Source of the DNA: RFXV01 sp038150465
GTDB lineage: Bacteria > Bacteroidota > Bacteroidia > Flavobacteriales > Schleiferiaceae
NCBI GenBank assembly: GCA_038150465.1
Contig: JAYOTP010000006.1
Location: 1 to 64,000 of the forward strand
Length of the DNA stretch: 64,000 nucleotides
Direction of reading: 5' to 3'
Shown: positions 23,872 through 33,233 of the stretch, one piece after another
Layout of the letters: every line of letters begins with the position of its first letter
Numbering within the stretch: the stretch's first letter is position 1
The notes under the pieces: model-generated
What the model saw: the letters and a program-made list of their open reading frames with translations, nothing else
Told to the model about the DNA's origin: nothing
Database searches by the model: none
Position numbers and translations under genes: made by a program

Positions 23872-25307
23872 GGCATCTTTCCATTCTGCTGTTCGTTATT
23901 GTTGGCCTTGCCGCTGAAGCGCAAAGTTTTGAAGAAGCCCTTTGGTTCGGTGAGCGGGATCTGATCGGAAGTCCGCGCTACACGGCTTTGGGCGGCGCGA
24001 TGGGCGCTTTGGGAAACGATTTCAGTTCCGTTCATGACAACCCGGCCGGTCTCGCGGTTTTTCGCAGGGGCCGACTCGAGCTCGACCTTGGTGTTGGAAG
24101 CAGAGAATTCACTTCCGCGTATTACGGGGAGGATGTGCGTGAGCGCAGCGCTTCCCTTTTTATCGCTCAGGCGGGATTGGTCGGCGAACTTGAGGAGCTT
24201 GGTTCCGAGGATGTTCGCTATTTCGCTGGCCTGAGCTTCAAGCGGCTTGCCGATTTCGGACGTCGATTCAAAGTGGCAGGCAGCAATCCGATTTCCTCCA
24301 TCATCGATCAGTGGATATATAATTCCAATGGCATTCCTAGCGATCAACTCATCGATCAGGGATGGCTGTATGAAGGAATGGCCTGGGAAGCCTATCTGAC
24401 CGATGTGATCGATCCGATCAACTTCACCTATTCCTCTTCCGCCACAGGGCTGGATCTGACGCAGGAGCGGGAGGTGCGGCAGAGTGGAGGACATGATGAA
24501 TTGCTCTTCAGTTTGGCCGCCAATCGCGGCCATCGGCTGTTCTACGGTGCGGGGATCGGCATCCCCTTTTTGGAAATGACGGAAGAAAGCAACTACACCG
24601 AATCAGAATTCGATGCAAACAGCCCTGTGAACGATCTGCTGCTCTACGATCGTTATGGACTCTCCGCCGTCGGGCTCAATCTGCATCTTGGATTCCAATA
24701 CCGTTTCAACTACTGGTGGCGGGTGGGTGCCTCCTGGATCAGCCCAACGGTCTACGCCATGAATTCAAATTTTGAGACCCAACTTTCCGCCAACTTCAGA
24801 GATGGAACTTCTGCACGTTCGCAGGAATACTACAACGATGAGATCCTCTACCGTCTGACCACACCGCAGCGCTTCATGTGTTCGTCGGCTTTCGTCATTG
24901 GAAAGAGCGGATTCATTTCGGTCGAATACCGCAGCGCGCAGATGAACTGGCAGCGCTTCCATTCACGCGACTTCGACCTGGAGAACATCGATAAGCAGGC
25001 GACCGATCAGCTGGGTTGGCAACACACGCTCACTTTGGCTTCTGAATTCAGAGCAGGCCCTGTTTATTTAAGGGGGTTCCACCTTTGGGGCAACTCCCCA
25101 TATTCAACGGATGCACGGGGCTTGGAGGCGCAGCGTGCTTTTGGCTTTGGAACGGGTTTCACCTTTTCAAAGTGGCGATGTGACATCGCATGGAGGCGGC
25201 AGCTCAGTGATCGGCCGTATTCATTGTACAGTTCAGAATTCACAGAACCTGCGACCCTTTCCGATCAAAGCAGCATGTTGGTCATGGGTATCTTCTTGAG
25301 TTTCTAA
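23868..25307 (+). CDS. outer-membrane protein, OmpP1/FadL-like
   Basis: A 479-residue protein with a signal peptide (MRHLSILLFVIVGLAAEAQ) and a beta-rich barrel. The segment GSPRYTALGGAMGALGNDFSSVHDNPAGLAVF at the mature N-terminus is typical of Bacteroidota OmpP1/FadL/TodX-like barrels (the hatch region). The C-terminus ends in LSF. The likely role is transport of hydrophobic compounds across the outer membrane, but no substrate can be named. In Flavobacteriales this type of gene is commonly near proS, as here. Confidence 0.78.
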   Translation: MRHLSILLFVIVGLAAEAQSFEEALWFGERDLIGSPRYTALGGAMGALGNDFSSVHDNPAGLAVFRRGRLELDLGVGSREFTSAYYGEDVRERSASLFIAQAGLVGELEELGSEDVRYFAGLSFKRLADFGRRFKVAGSNPISSIIDQWIYNSNGIPSDQLIDQGWLYEGMAWEAYLTDVIDPINFTYSSSATGLDLTQEREVRQSGGHDELLFSLAANRGHRLFYGAGIGIPFLEMTEESNYTESEFDANSPVNDLLLYDRYGLSAVGLNLHLGFQYRFNYWWRVGASWISPTVYAMNSNFETQLSANFRDGTSARSQEYYNDEILYRLTTPQRFMCSSAFVIGKSGFISVEYRSAQMNWQRFHSRDFDLENIDKQATDQLGWQHTLTLASEFRAGPVYLRGFHLWGNSPYSTDARGLEAQRAFGFGTGFTFSKWRCDIAWRRQLSDRPYSLYSSEFTEPATLSDQSSMLVMGIFLSF

Positions 25308-25451
25308 GTGCCCATGACTTTGCCAAAACCCACCTTGTCCGACCGGTCAGAACAGCCTCCATTCTTGTGTCCATCCTAATGTAACTTGCTGCTGCTTTTG
25401 TTGGTCTGCTGTGCAGACTTTCAAGGGCGAAAAACCAAATCACAAAGCCCC

Positions 25452-28400
25452 ATGAGATACCTGTCTTCATTACTGTTGATCATTGCCTTTTCTCTGCATT
25501 CCGAGTCGCTTCGTGCCCAGGATGAAGGTTTGAGCCTTTCATCGATGAAATGGAGAAGCGTGGGTCCTGCACTCACCTCAGGCAGGATCGCAGATATGGC
25601 TGTGGACCCTGAGAACAGCAACATCATTTATTTGGCCACGGCCTCTTCTGGTGTCTGGAAGTCCACGAACAACGCGACGAGCTGGACGCCCATCTTCGAC
25701 GGGGAGAAGAGTTTTTCTACGGGATGTGTGGCCATCAATCCGCACAACCGCCACGAGATCTGGGTGGGCACCGGCGAGAACAACAACCAGAGAAGTGTGG
25801 CCTACGGCGACGGAGTATACAAGAGCTGCGATGGCGGTAAGTCCTGGGAAAATATGGGGCTGGGATCGAGCGAACACATCGGCATGATCCGCTTTCATCC
25901 GGAAGATCCACAAACCGTTTATGTGGCCGCTTACGGGCCGCTTTGGAACAAAGGAGGAGAAAGAGGCATTTACAAAAGCACAGACGGCGGGAAACAATGG
26001 CGTTTGGTGGCTGAGGTCGACGAAAACACGGGATTCAACGAGGTGCACATCCATCCGGAAGTGAAAGGGCTCATGTTCGCCACTGCACATCAGAGAAGGC
26101 GACGAGTATTCACCTATCTGAGTGGTGGGCCGAGCAGCGGTCTGTATCGGTCGACAGATGATGGGGAGCACTGGGAAGAAGTCAAGAGCGGATTGCCCAG
26201 CGGAGACAAAGGCCGATTGAGTTTGGCCATCAGCCCTGCCGACCCGGACAGGATGTACCTGATGATCGAGGGTCACGGAACCTACGTCAGCGACGACCGC
26301 GGTGCTTCATGGTCCAAGAAGAGCGGACACAATACAGCGGGGAACTACTATACCGAACTCATTGCGCATCCTGCGGATAAGGATGTGGTCTATTCAATGG
26401 ATACCTACTGCCACGTCAGCAAGGACGGTGGAGCGAACTTTGATCGGGTATCCGAAAAGTTCAAGCATGTGGACAACCATTGCCTCTGGATCGATCCATC
26501 GGATCCAAACCATATGCGCATGGGTTGCGACGGAGGCTTCTACCAAACCTATGACGGCATGCGCTCCTGGCTGTATTCGGCCAACTTGCCGATCACGCAG
26601 TTCTATCGCGTCAGCACGGACAATGCCAAGCCCTTCTACAATATCTACGGAGGGACGCAGGACAACTTCTCTCTGAAAGGGCCGTCCCGTACCACCTCTC
26701 AGCACGGGATCCTGAATTCCGACTGGACGGTGACCAACACAGGCGACGGTTTTGAAACCCAAGTGGATCCTCAGAATCCGAATATCGTTTATGCCCAGGC
26801 CCAGTACGGCTGGCTGGTCCGCCACGATGCGGCCTCCGGTGAGTCGGTCAGCATCAAACCTGTCGAGGGAAAGGACGATACGCCCTGGCGCTGGAATTGG
26901 GACGCTCCATTGCTGATCAGTCCGCACAAGGCAGAGCGGCTTTACTTCTGTGCCAATGTCGTTTTCAGGAGCGATGACCGTGGGCAGAGTTGGACGCGCA
27001 TCAGCGAAGATCTGTCCAGAGGAGCGGATCGGAATACTTTCAAGATCATGGACCGCTATTGGTCGAGCGATGCGGTCGCCCGTCACCAGAGCACCTCTAT
27101 GTACGGCAACATCGTGGCATTCAATGAATCACCTTTGGTCGAAGGCCTTCTGTATGCAGGGACCGACGACGGACTGCTTCGTATCAAGACGCCCGATTCG
27201 AACCAATGGACCACGACAGATCGTTTCGAGGGTGTTCCGGAAGAGACTTACGTACAAGGGATCTGGCCGAGCCAGCACGAGAAAGGTCGTTTATATGCTG
27301 CCTTCAACAACCACAAGAACGGAGACTTCAAGCCCTATCTGCTCCGCTCTGAAGACGGTGGAAAGACATGGTCGTCCATTGCTGCCGACCTGCCAGTCCG
27401 CGGTACGGTCTATTCCTTCGCAGAAGATCATGTACATCCGGACCTGCTTTTTGCCGGCACCGAGTTTGGTTTTTTCACCAGCTGGGACGGTGGGGCGAAT
27501 TGGAACAAAATGACTGCCTCGCTGCCCACCAATGCGGTCAAGGATATGGAGATCCAAAAGCGCGAAAACGACTTGGTGATCGCCACTTTTGGCCGGGGAT
27601 TCTATGTCCTTGATGATTATTCTCCCCTCAGGGAACTAAGTACGCTCAATGAGCAGGAGGGTCATGTGTTTGCGGTAAAGGAGGGACTTGTTTTCGAAGA
27701 AGCCACTCCTTTGGGATATTCGGGTGGCGGATTTCAGGGCGCGGGATTTTTCCGGACGCCAAATCCAGAACCGGGTGTGGTCTTCACATTTTACCTGCCC
27801 GAGGTGCCCAAGACCCTCAAGGCGATGCGCGAGGAAAAGGAAAAGGAACTCAAGGAAGCCGATGCGCCCATTCCCGATCCAAGTGGAGCGCAATTCGCTT
27901 CAGAAGAGCTGGAGAAGTCACCTTATGTGTTGATGGTCATTAGGGATAAGGAAGGCGGTGATGAGATCTACAGGGAAACGATGTCGGCTTCAAAGGGCAT
28001 TCGCCGGGTTCATTGGGACTGCCGCTATCCGCAGTCCGGAAGCTTCAGGGGAGGAGAATCATTGGGCCTTCGTTCGGCATCCCGCCTCCCAGCCGGCGCC
28101 TACTGGGTGGAGTTCCATTTGGTTCACAACACGGTACAGAGGTCCATCGGAACGGGACGAAGTTTTTCCATTACCGAACTGGATCAGCTCACCTTGCCGG
28201 CCACTTCCTCTGAGCAGCTCGTTGCCTTCCAGCGTGAAGCAGACCGGGTAGCTGCCCGAATGGAACAGCTCAGAAAGGGTCTGGAAGAACTCAGTGGAGA
28301 GGCCGATCGCCTGCACGATGCCAGCCGCATCATTCCAGGGGTGCCATCAGATCGGTTGGCCACCGCACAAGCGCTGCGTGCAGACATCCAAAAGCTGAAC

Positions 28401-28673
28401 ACGGCCCTTTACGGAGAAAGGAAGGTCGCGTCTTTGGAAAAGGCGGTGGCACCGGGCCTGAGGTCTCGTTTGAATTCGGTCTTGTGGAATTCATACAGCA
28501 GCAGTTCGGATCCGACGCAGATGCAGAAAGAGCAGCTGGGGATCGTTGTGGATGCACTGGGCGGATTGGAACAAGAGCTCGATCGTTTGGCGGAAGCAGT
28601 TCTGGCTCTGCATGAGGATCTGCGGCAATTTGGAATGCCTGCATTGCCTCAGGGGATGTCCCGTCAAAAATGA
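25452..28673 (+). CDS. secreted sortilin/VPS10-like beta-propeller protein
   Basis: 1073 residues from the ATG at 25452 (MRYLSSLLLIIAFSLHSESLRAQD), with a signal peptide. The rest carries many Asp-box/BNR-type repeats such as SGVWKSTNNATSWTPIFDG, GVYKSCDGGKSWENMG, YKSTDGGKQW, YVSDDRGASWSKKSG and LRSEDGGKTWSSI, the mark of ten-bladed VPS10/sortilin-like propellers. A C-terminal region (about 760-1070) is helical, with a coiled coil around residues 930-960. No catalytic residues of glycosidases can be assigned. It is probably an exported binding or scaffold protein. The 144-bp leader at 25308-25451 shows no clear promoter. Confidence 0.82.
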   Translation: MRYLSSLLLIIAFSLHSESLRAQDEGLSLSSMKWRSVGPALTSGRIADMAVDPENSNIIYLATASSGVWKSTNNATSWTPIFDGEKSFSTGCVAINPHNRHEIWVGTGENNNQRSVAYGDGVYKSCDGGKSWENMGLGSSEHIGMIRFHPEDPQTVYVAAYGPLWNKGGERGIYKSTDGGKQWRLVAEVDENTGFNEVHIHPEVKGLMFATAHQRRRRVFTYLSGGPSSGLYRSTDDGEHWEEVKSGLPSGDKGRLSLAISPADPDRMYLMIEGHGTYVSDDRGASWSKKSGHNTAGNYYTELIAHPADKDVVYSMDTYCHVSKDGGANFDRVSEKFKHVDNHCLWIDPSDPNHMRMGCDGGFYQTYDGMRSWLYSANLPITQFYRVSTDNAKPFYNIYGGTQDNFSLKGPSRTTSQHGILNSDWTVTNTGDGFETQVDPQNPNIVYAQAQYGWLVRHDAASGESVSIKPVEGKDDTPWRWNWDAPLLISPHKAERLYFCANVVFRSDDRGQSWTRISEDLSRGADRNTFKIMDRYWSSDAVARHQSTSMYGNIVAFNESPLVEGLLYAGTDDGLLRIKTPDSNQWTTTDRFEGVPEETYVQGIWPSQHEKGRLYAAFNNHKNGDFKPYLLRSEDGGKTWSSIAADLPVRGTVYSFAEDHVHPDLLFAGTEFGFFTSWDGGANWNKMTASLPTNAVKDMEIQKRENDLVIATFGRGFYVLDDYSPLRELSTLNEQEGHVFAVKEGLVFEEATPLGYSGGGFQGAGFFRTPNPEPGVVFTFYLPEVPKTLKAMREEKEKELKEADAPIPDPSGAQFASEELEKSPYVLMVIRDKEGGDEIYRETMSASKGIRRVHWDCRYPQSGSFRGGESLGLRSASRLPAGAYWVEFHLVHNTVQRSIGTGRSFSITELDQLTLPATSSEQLVAFQREADRVAARMEQLRKGLEELSGEADRLHDASRIIPGVPSDRLATAQALRADIQKLNTALYGERKVASLEKAVAPGLRSRLNSVLWNSYSSSSDPTQMQKEQLGIVVDALGGLEQELDRLAEAVLALHEDLRQFGMPALPQGMSRQK

Positions 28674-28710
28674 AACAGGGCACAGTGAACACAAGCAGGG
28701 GCTGAGGCCT

Positions 28711-28718
28711 TAATTTTG
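28711..28718 (+). promoter_or_regulatory. candidate -7 box before 2OG oxygenase
   Basis: TAATTTTG matches TAnnTTTG exactly and ends 15 nt before the ATG at 28734. No TTG is seen at the -33 distance. Because it covers the TTG at 28716, it argues against that codon as the start. Confidence 0.45.
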
Positions 28719-28733
28719 TCCCAAACCGAACGG

Positions 28734-29561
28734 ATGAATCCATTGGACCAAGTCATCAGCTCGTCGTACACGGGTGAGAAGGAGGTGGCCGAGCTTCGAA
28801 GCAGTTTCGACAATGCTCAACCTTGTCGCCATTTGGTGTTGCCGAATTTTTTGGATTCGGCCCTGGCCAATGAGCTCTATGAACATTTTCCCGCCATTGA
28901 TTCGCTCAATGTCAAGAGAAAAAGTTTGAACGAGGACAAATCCGAAGACTACCATTTTGAACGTTGGCATCCTTCTTTCAGCAAGCTGCGGGAAGTGATA
29001 TCCAGTCAGGATTTTGCTCAGTGGATGACCGATGTGACCGGTATCGAGGGCCTGCACACCACAGATGATTCTTTGGGGTCAGGCGTTCACCAGGGCAAGG
29101 ACGGAAGCTATGTGGATGTGCACATCGATGTGAACATGAATCCGGATAAAGGCCTGTGGCGAAGGATCAATCTGCTGATCTATCTGAACCGGGAATGGAA
29201 GGAAGAGTACGGCGGTGACCTCGAACTATGGGACAAGGATATGAGCCGCTGCGAGGTCAAGGTGCCCTGCGATTTCAACCGGGCAGTGATCTTCTATACG
29301 GACGAGAATTCACCACACGGATATTCCAAGATCCATCTGCCGGAAGGAGAAACACGCAAAAGCTTCTACACCTATTTCTATACGCCGATCGGAGAGGGGT
29401 TCCGCTACAGCGATTCCCGCTTTGTTTCACGGCCAGACGACGCCCTGGGCAAAAGGATGCTCACGCAGATCAAGGAAAGCGTGAAGATCAATGCCAAGAG
29501 GGTCCTCAAAAATCTGGGCGTCCAATCCCTTGACTTCCAAGACAAGAACAAAAAGAGCTAG
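28734..29561 (+). CDS. 2-oxoglutarate/Fe(II)-dependent oxygenase
   Basis: 275 residues from the ATG at 28734. The jelly-roll core has the iron ligands His130 and Asp132 (VHIDVN) and His195 (SPHGYS), and the 2OG-binding arginine at about 208 (TRKSFYTYFY). The overall plan resembles prolyl-hydroxylase-like proteins of surface-polysaccharide clusters. Substrate unknown; the target may be a sugar, lipid or protein. It directly abuts an ABC exporter gene (next ATG begins at the base after the stop), so an exported product is plausible. Confidence 0.85.
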   Translation: MNPLDQVISSSYTGEKEVAELRSSFDNAQPCRHLVLPNFLDSALANELYEHFPAIDSLNVKRKSLNEDKSEDYHFERWHPSFSKLREVISSQDFAQWMTDVTGIEGLHTTDDSLGSGVHQGKDGSYVDVHIDVNMNPDKGLWRRINLLIYLNREWKEEYGGDLELWDKDMSRCEVKVPCDFNRAVIFYTDENSPHGYSKIHLPEGETRKSFYTYFYTPIGEGFRYSDSRFVSRPDDALGKRMLTQIKESVKINAKRVLKNLGVQSLDFQDKNKKS

Positions 29562-31343
29562 ATGGGCCAGAACAGGAAGGGCTCAGAGCGCATTCGACCG
29601 GATTGGAAGAGCCTGAAAAGAGGGCTCAGTCTTTATCGCTACATCCGTCCCTATCGGGGGACCTTCGCTCTAGGTATGCTTTTTCTGTTCATGTCCAGCG
29701 GAGCCAGTTTGGCCTTTCCGAAGTTCTTGGGTGAGTTGGTGAATGCGCCATCCTCTGAGAACTTTTTGGACAAGGTGCAGGAGATCGCGCTGCTTCTCTT
29801 CGGCTTGCTCCTGTTTCAGGCATTTTCGAGTTACTTCCGCGTGGTCCTTTTCGTTCGGGTGGCTGAAAAGGCACTGGCGGCACTTCGTCAGGCAACCTAC
29901 GACAAGCTCCTGCGGCTGCCGATGGCCTTCTACGGCGGGCGCCGAGTGGGGGAATTGAATTCACGCATTTCCTCGGACATCACCCAGTTGCAGGAAACCT
30001 TCACCATCACCCTGGCAGAATTCATCCGCCAGCTCATCATCATTGTAGGAGGCATCACCTTGCTGATGTATACTTCTGTTCAACTCACCCTCTTCATGCT
30101 GGCCATCTTGCCAGTCATCGTTATCGCCGCTGTTCTCTTTGGGCGTTTCATCCGGAAGTATTCGAAAAGAGTGCAGGCGGAAGTGGCCGATTCAAATACC
30201 ATTGTCGAGGAGACCCTTCAGGGGATGGCCACGGTGAAGGCGTTTGCCAACGAACACTACGAGTGGACCCGCTACCGGGAGAAGACCAATGAAGTGGCGC
30301 ACACGGCGATCAAGGGAGGACACTACCGCGCGGCTTTTTCAAGTTTCATCATCCTTGGTCTTTTTGGTGCCGTGGTGGCGGTTATCTGGAAGGGCAGCCT
30401 GCTGATCGGTCAGGGGGCGATCAATTCCGGTGAGCTCTTCAGCTTCGTATTGTACAGCAGTTTCATTGGCGGGAGCATTGGAGGAATGGCAGACGTCTAC
30501 GCCAAGATCCAGAAGGCCATAGGTTCGACCGAGGAGTTGCTCGATCTTTTCGAAGAGGAAGAAGAGTCATTGCGCATTGAATTCAATGATCGGCCGAAAC
30601 GCCCTCTGGAGGGAGCTTTGCAGTTTGAGGGGGTACATTTCTCTTATCCGGGGCGCAAGGAAATGGAGGTGCTCAAAGGCATCGATCTGGATGTGGAGGC
30701 CGGTGAGACGGTCGCTCTTGTGGGCTCCAGCGGATCGGGGAAGACCACGCTGACCAATCTCTTGCTGGGTTTCTACCCCGTGGACAGCGGGCGGATCCTC
30801 GTGGATGGAAAGGAGATCGGCGCGTATGATCTAAGTGAATACCGCAAGCACTTGGCCATCGTCCCACAAGACGTACTGCTCTTTGGCGGCAGCATCGCCG
30901 AGAACATCCGTTACGGCCGGACAGACGCTTCTTTGGAGGAGGTCAAGGCAGCTGCGGAGAAAGCATTTGCCCTCGGATTCATTGAGGAGTTTCCCGATGG
31001 CTTCGATACGGTCGTAGGGGAAAGGGGCGTGCAACTCAGTGGCGGTCAGCGGCAGCGAGTGGCCATTGCACGTGCCTTTCTGAAGGATCCTTCGATCCTC
31101 ATCCTGGATGAGGCGACTTCGGCATTGGACAGCCATTCGGAGGCCGAAGTTCAAAAAGCGCTGGAGGAGCTGATGAGCGGACGCACTTCCCTGACCATCG
31201 CCCACAGGCTAAGCACCGTTCGGCATGCCGACCGGATCATTGTTTTGGAAGATGGTCGGTTGGTGGAATCCGGCCCGCCGGATGAATTGATACAACGTCC
31301 TTCTGGCCGTTTTCGGGCGCTGCTCGAAATGCAGCAGCGTTAA
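29562..31343 (+). CDS. ABC exporter (MsbA/lipid-type), fused membrane and ATPase domains
   Basis: A 593-residue half transporter. Six predicted membrane helices fill about residues 30-330, and the ATPase domain follows (about 345-590) with Walker A GSSGSGKTT, Q loop VPQDVLLFGGS, signature LSGGQRQR, Walker B ILILDEATSALD and H switch AHRLS. It should work as a homodimer in the inner membrane exporting a lipid, peptide or glycolipid. Translation is probably coupled to the preceding oxygenase. Confidence 0.9.
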   Translation: MGQNRKGSERIRPDWKSLKRGLSLYRYIRPYRGTFALGMLFLFMSSGASLAFPKFLGELVNAPSSENFLDKVQEIALLLFGLLLFQAFSSYFRVVLFVRVAEKALAALRQATYDKLLRLPMAFYGGRRVGELNSRISSDITQLQETFTITLAEFIRQLIIIVGGITLLMYTSVQLTLFMLAILPVIVIAAVLFGRFIRKYSKRVQAEVADSNTIVEETLQGMATVKAFANEHYEWTRYREKTNEVAHTAIKGGHYRAAFSSFIILGLFGAVVAVIWKGSLLIGQGAINSGELFSFVLYSSFIGGSIGGMADVYAKIQKAIGSTEELLDLFEEEEESLRIEFNDRPKRPLEGALQFEGVHFSYPGRKEMEVLKGIDLDVEAGETVALVGSSGSGKTTLTNLLLGFYPVDSGRILVDGKEIGAYDLSEYRKHLAIVPQDVLLFGGSIAENIRYGRTDASLEEVKAAAEKAFALGFIEEFPDGFDTVVGERGVQLSGGQRQRVAIARAFLKDPSILILDEATSALDSHSEAEVQKALEELMSGRTSLTIAHRLSTVRHADRIIVLEDGRLVESGPPDELIQRPSGRFRALLEMQQR

Positions 31344-31416
31344 AGGATACGCTCTTCGCTTCCTTTCCATCGGGAAATGCACACTTTCTCGGAAGTATCA
31401 GGAGTTTCTTCGGCAG

Positions 31417-32109
31417 ATGATCCCTCCGATACCTACAGTCACCATGTCCGATCGACCATTGCTCCAGCAGAAGCTCCATGATTTTGGACGCTCCGCCCTC
31501 ACGGACGCTGAATTACTGGCGCTGCTCATCGGTAAAGGACATAAGGGCCGAAGTGCTTTGGACATTGCCCGGGATCTGTTGGCCAATGTCGATGATGATC
31601 TCAAATGCCTGGGTCAAAAGAGCATTGAGGAATTCAAAGGAACATCCGGGATAGGAGAAGCAGGTGCATTTGCACTGCTTGCTGCCTTCGAGCTCGGCCG
31701 CAGAAGAAATACAGAAGTGCTTAAGGAAAGGCCAACGATCCGTTCTGCATCTTCGGCACACGAGCAACTCAAAGGCGAACTTGAAGATCTGACCCATGAG
31801 GAGTTCTGGGTCATGTACCTGAATTCAGGGAGCCGGCTGATCGCAAAAAAGCGCATCAGCAGTGGCGGGCTTTCCGGTACCGTGGCCGATGTGCGGCTCA
31901 TATTGAAGTGGGCTCTCGATCTGCGTGCCACGGCCATGATCGCAGGACACAATCATCCCAGCGGCAACCTCAAACCCAGTGAGCCGGATATTCGCCTCAC
32001 CCGAAAGTTGAAAGAAGCGTCCGAATGGATGGATATTCGTCTGCTCGATCACCTGATCTTCACCGATAAGGGATACTTTAGTTTCGCAGACGAAGGAGTT
32101 GTATTCTAA
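31417..32109 (+). CDS. radC: RadC family JAB-domain protein
   Basis: A 230-residue protein; ATG 31444 is an alternative start nine codons in. An N-terminal helix-hairpin-helix-like part (LTDAELLALLIGKG and GTSGIGEAGAFALLAAFELGRR) precedes the JAMM/MPN metalloprotease-fold domain with the HNHPSGNLKPSEPD signature and an upstream glutamate-containing strand. The metal ligands are therefore present. Despite its name the family has no proven role in DNA repair in bacteria. It stands before the carbohydrate operon, 15 bp upstream of wecB, and may be part of the same transcript. Confidence 0.88.
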   Translation: MIPPIPTVTMSDRPLLQQKLHDFGRSALTDAELLALLIGKGHKGRSALDIARDLLANVDDDLKCLGQKSIEEFKGTSGIGEAGAFALLAAFELGRRRNTEVLKERPTIRSASSAHEQLKGELEDLTHEEFWVMYLNSGSRLIAKKRISSGGLSGTVADVRLILKWALDLRATAMIAGHNHPSGNLKPSEPDIRLTRKLKEASEWMDIRLLDHLIFTDKGYFSFADEGVVF

Positions 32110-32124
32110 ACGCACCATCCATTC

Positions 32125-33219
32125 ATGTTGAAAATCGTCAATCTCGTGGGTGCGCGCCCACAATTCATCAAGTCGGCGGGTATATCACGGGTGATCCAAA
32201 GCGATCCGGAAATTGAAGAGATCTATGTGCATTCTGGTCAGCATTACGACGAAGAAATGTCTGAGCAGTTCTTCAAAGAGTTGGCTCTTCCCAACCCGCA
32301 TCATCATCTGAACGGTGGAAATTTCAGCGGGCAGGAGCAGATCGAATACCTCACGACCAAATTTTCCATTCTGCTGGAGAAGCTCGCTCCGGACGCCCTG
32401 ATCGTTTATGGAGATACCAATACGACCCTCTCTGGGGCACTTGCCGCAAGCCATTGCGGCGTCCCGATCGCACATGTCGAGGCGGGGCTGAGGTCCTACA
32501 ATCGGAGCATGCCAGAGGAGTACAATCGCGTGAAGACAGACCGATTGGCCAAGTGGCTCTTTTGTCCCACACCGACATCTGTGCTGAACCTCAAAAAAGA
32601 GGGGCTTCTCCACACTGCATGGCGCAAAGTGATCATGTGCGGCGATGTGCAATTCGACAACATCAAGCATTTTGGCCAACAGATCGATCATGACTTTGTC
32701 AAGAAATTGACTGGGGGCGGGAAGTTCGCCCTGCTGACCATCCACAGGAATTTCAATACCGACCGGATGGACCGGCTGATCCCCTTGCTGTCGAATATTC
32801 GACAGCTGTGCAAGGAACACGGAATGCGTGCGTTGATGCCTACTCATCCGCGTTTGATGCATGTCATAGAAGAAAACAATGAAGTGGCTGAGCTGATGAA
32901 TTCGACTGAATTCATTGTGGTGCCTCCTGTGAGCTATGGCGAGGTCATCAGTCTGATGCACGATTCTGAATGCGTCATGACGGATTCGGGCGGACTGACC
33001 AAAGAAGCATCATTGCTGGGCAAAAAGGTCCTGGTCCTTCGCACCGAGACCGAATGGACCGAATGGGTGGATGCTGGCTGTGCCTTTGTGGTGGATACAG
33101 AACTTGATGAAATGCGCTCGGCAATGGATCCTGCCCGGTCTCCTGGCCACATCCCAGACGAGTTCCAAAAGCCAGCCGCGCCTGTGGTCGTGGAAGCCAT
33201 CAAATCAGATCTGCTGTAG
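32125..33219 (+). CDS. wecB: UDP-N-acetylglucosamine 2-epimerase (non-hydrolysing)
   Basis: A 364-residue GT-B fold epimerase converting UDP-GlcNAc to UDP-ManNAc for surface glycans. Conserved motifs: VGARPQFIKSAG near residue 8, SGQHYDEEMSEQFF, VYGDTNTTLSGALAA, AHVEAGLRSYNRSMPEEYNR with the catalytic Glu/Asp region, and SDSGGLTKEAS (here MTDSGGLTKEAS) near residue 287. Length is normal. It begins a run of seven genes whose ends all overlap or nearly touch, so this is the first step of an operon. Confidence 0.93.
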   Translation: MLKIVNLVGARPQFIKSAGISRVIQSDPEIEEIYVHSGQHYDEEMSEQFFKELALPNPHHHLNGGNFSGQEQIEYLTTKFSILLEKLAPDALIVYGDTNTTLSGALAASHCGVPIAHVEAGLRSYNRSMPEEYNRVKTDRLAKWLFCPTPTSVLNLKKEGLLHTAWRKVIMCGDVQFDNIKHFGQQIDHDFVKKLTGGGKFALLTIHRNFNTDRMDRLIPLLSNIRQLCKEHGMRALMPTHPRLMHVIEENNEVAELMNSTEFIVVPPVSYGEVISLMHDSECVMTDSGGLTKEASLLGKKVLVLRTETEWTEWVDAGCAFVVDTELDEMRSAMDPARSPGHIPDEFQKPAAPVVVEAIKSDLL

Positions 33220-33233
33220 TGTGGGCATCTGGA

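Noticed and set aside
28716..28733. TTG start for the oxygenase gene
   Set aside because: The TTG is part of the TAATTTTG promoter-like box, and the ATG at 28734 gives the more usual length.
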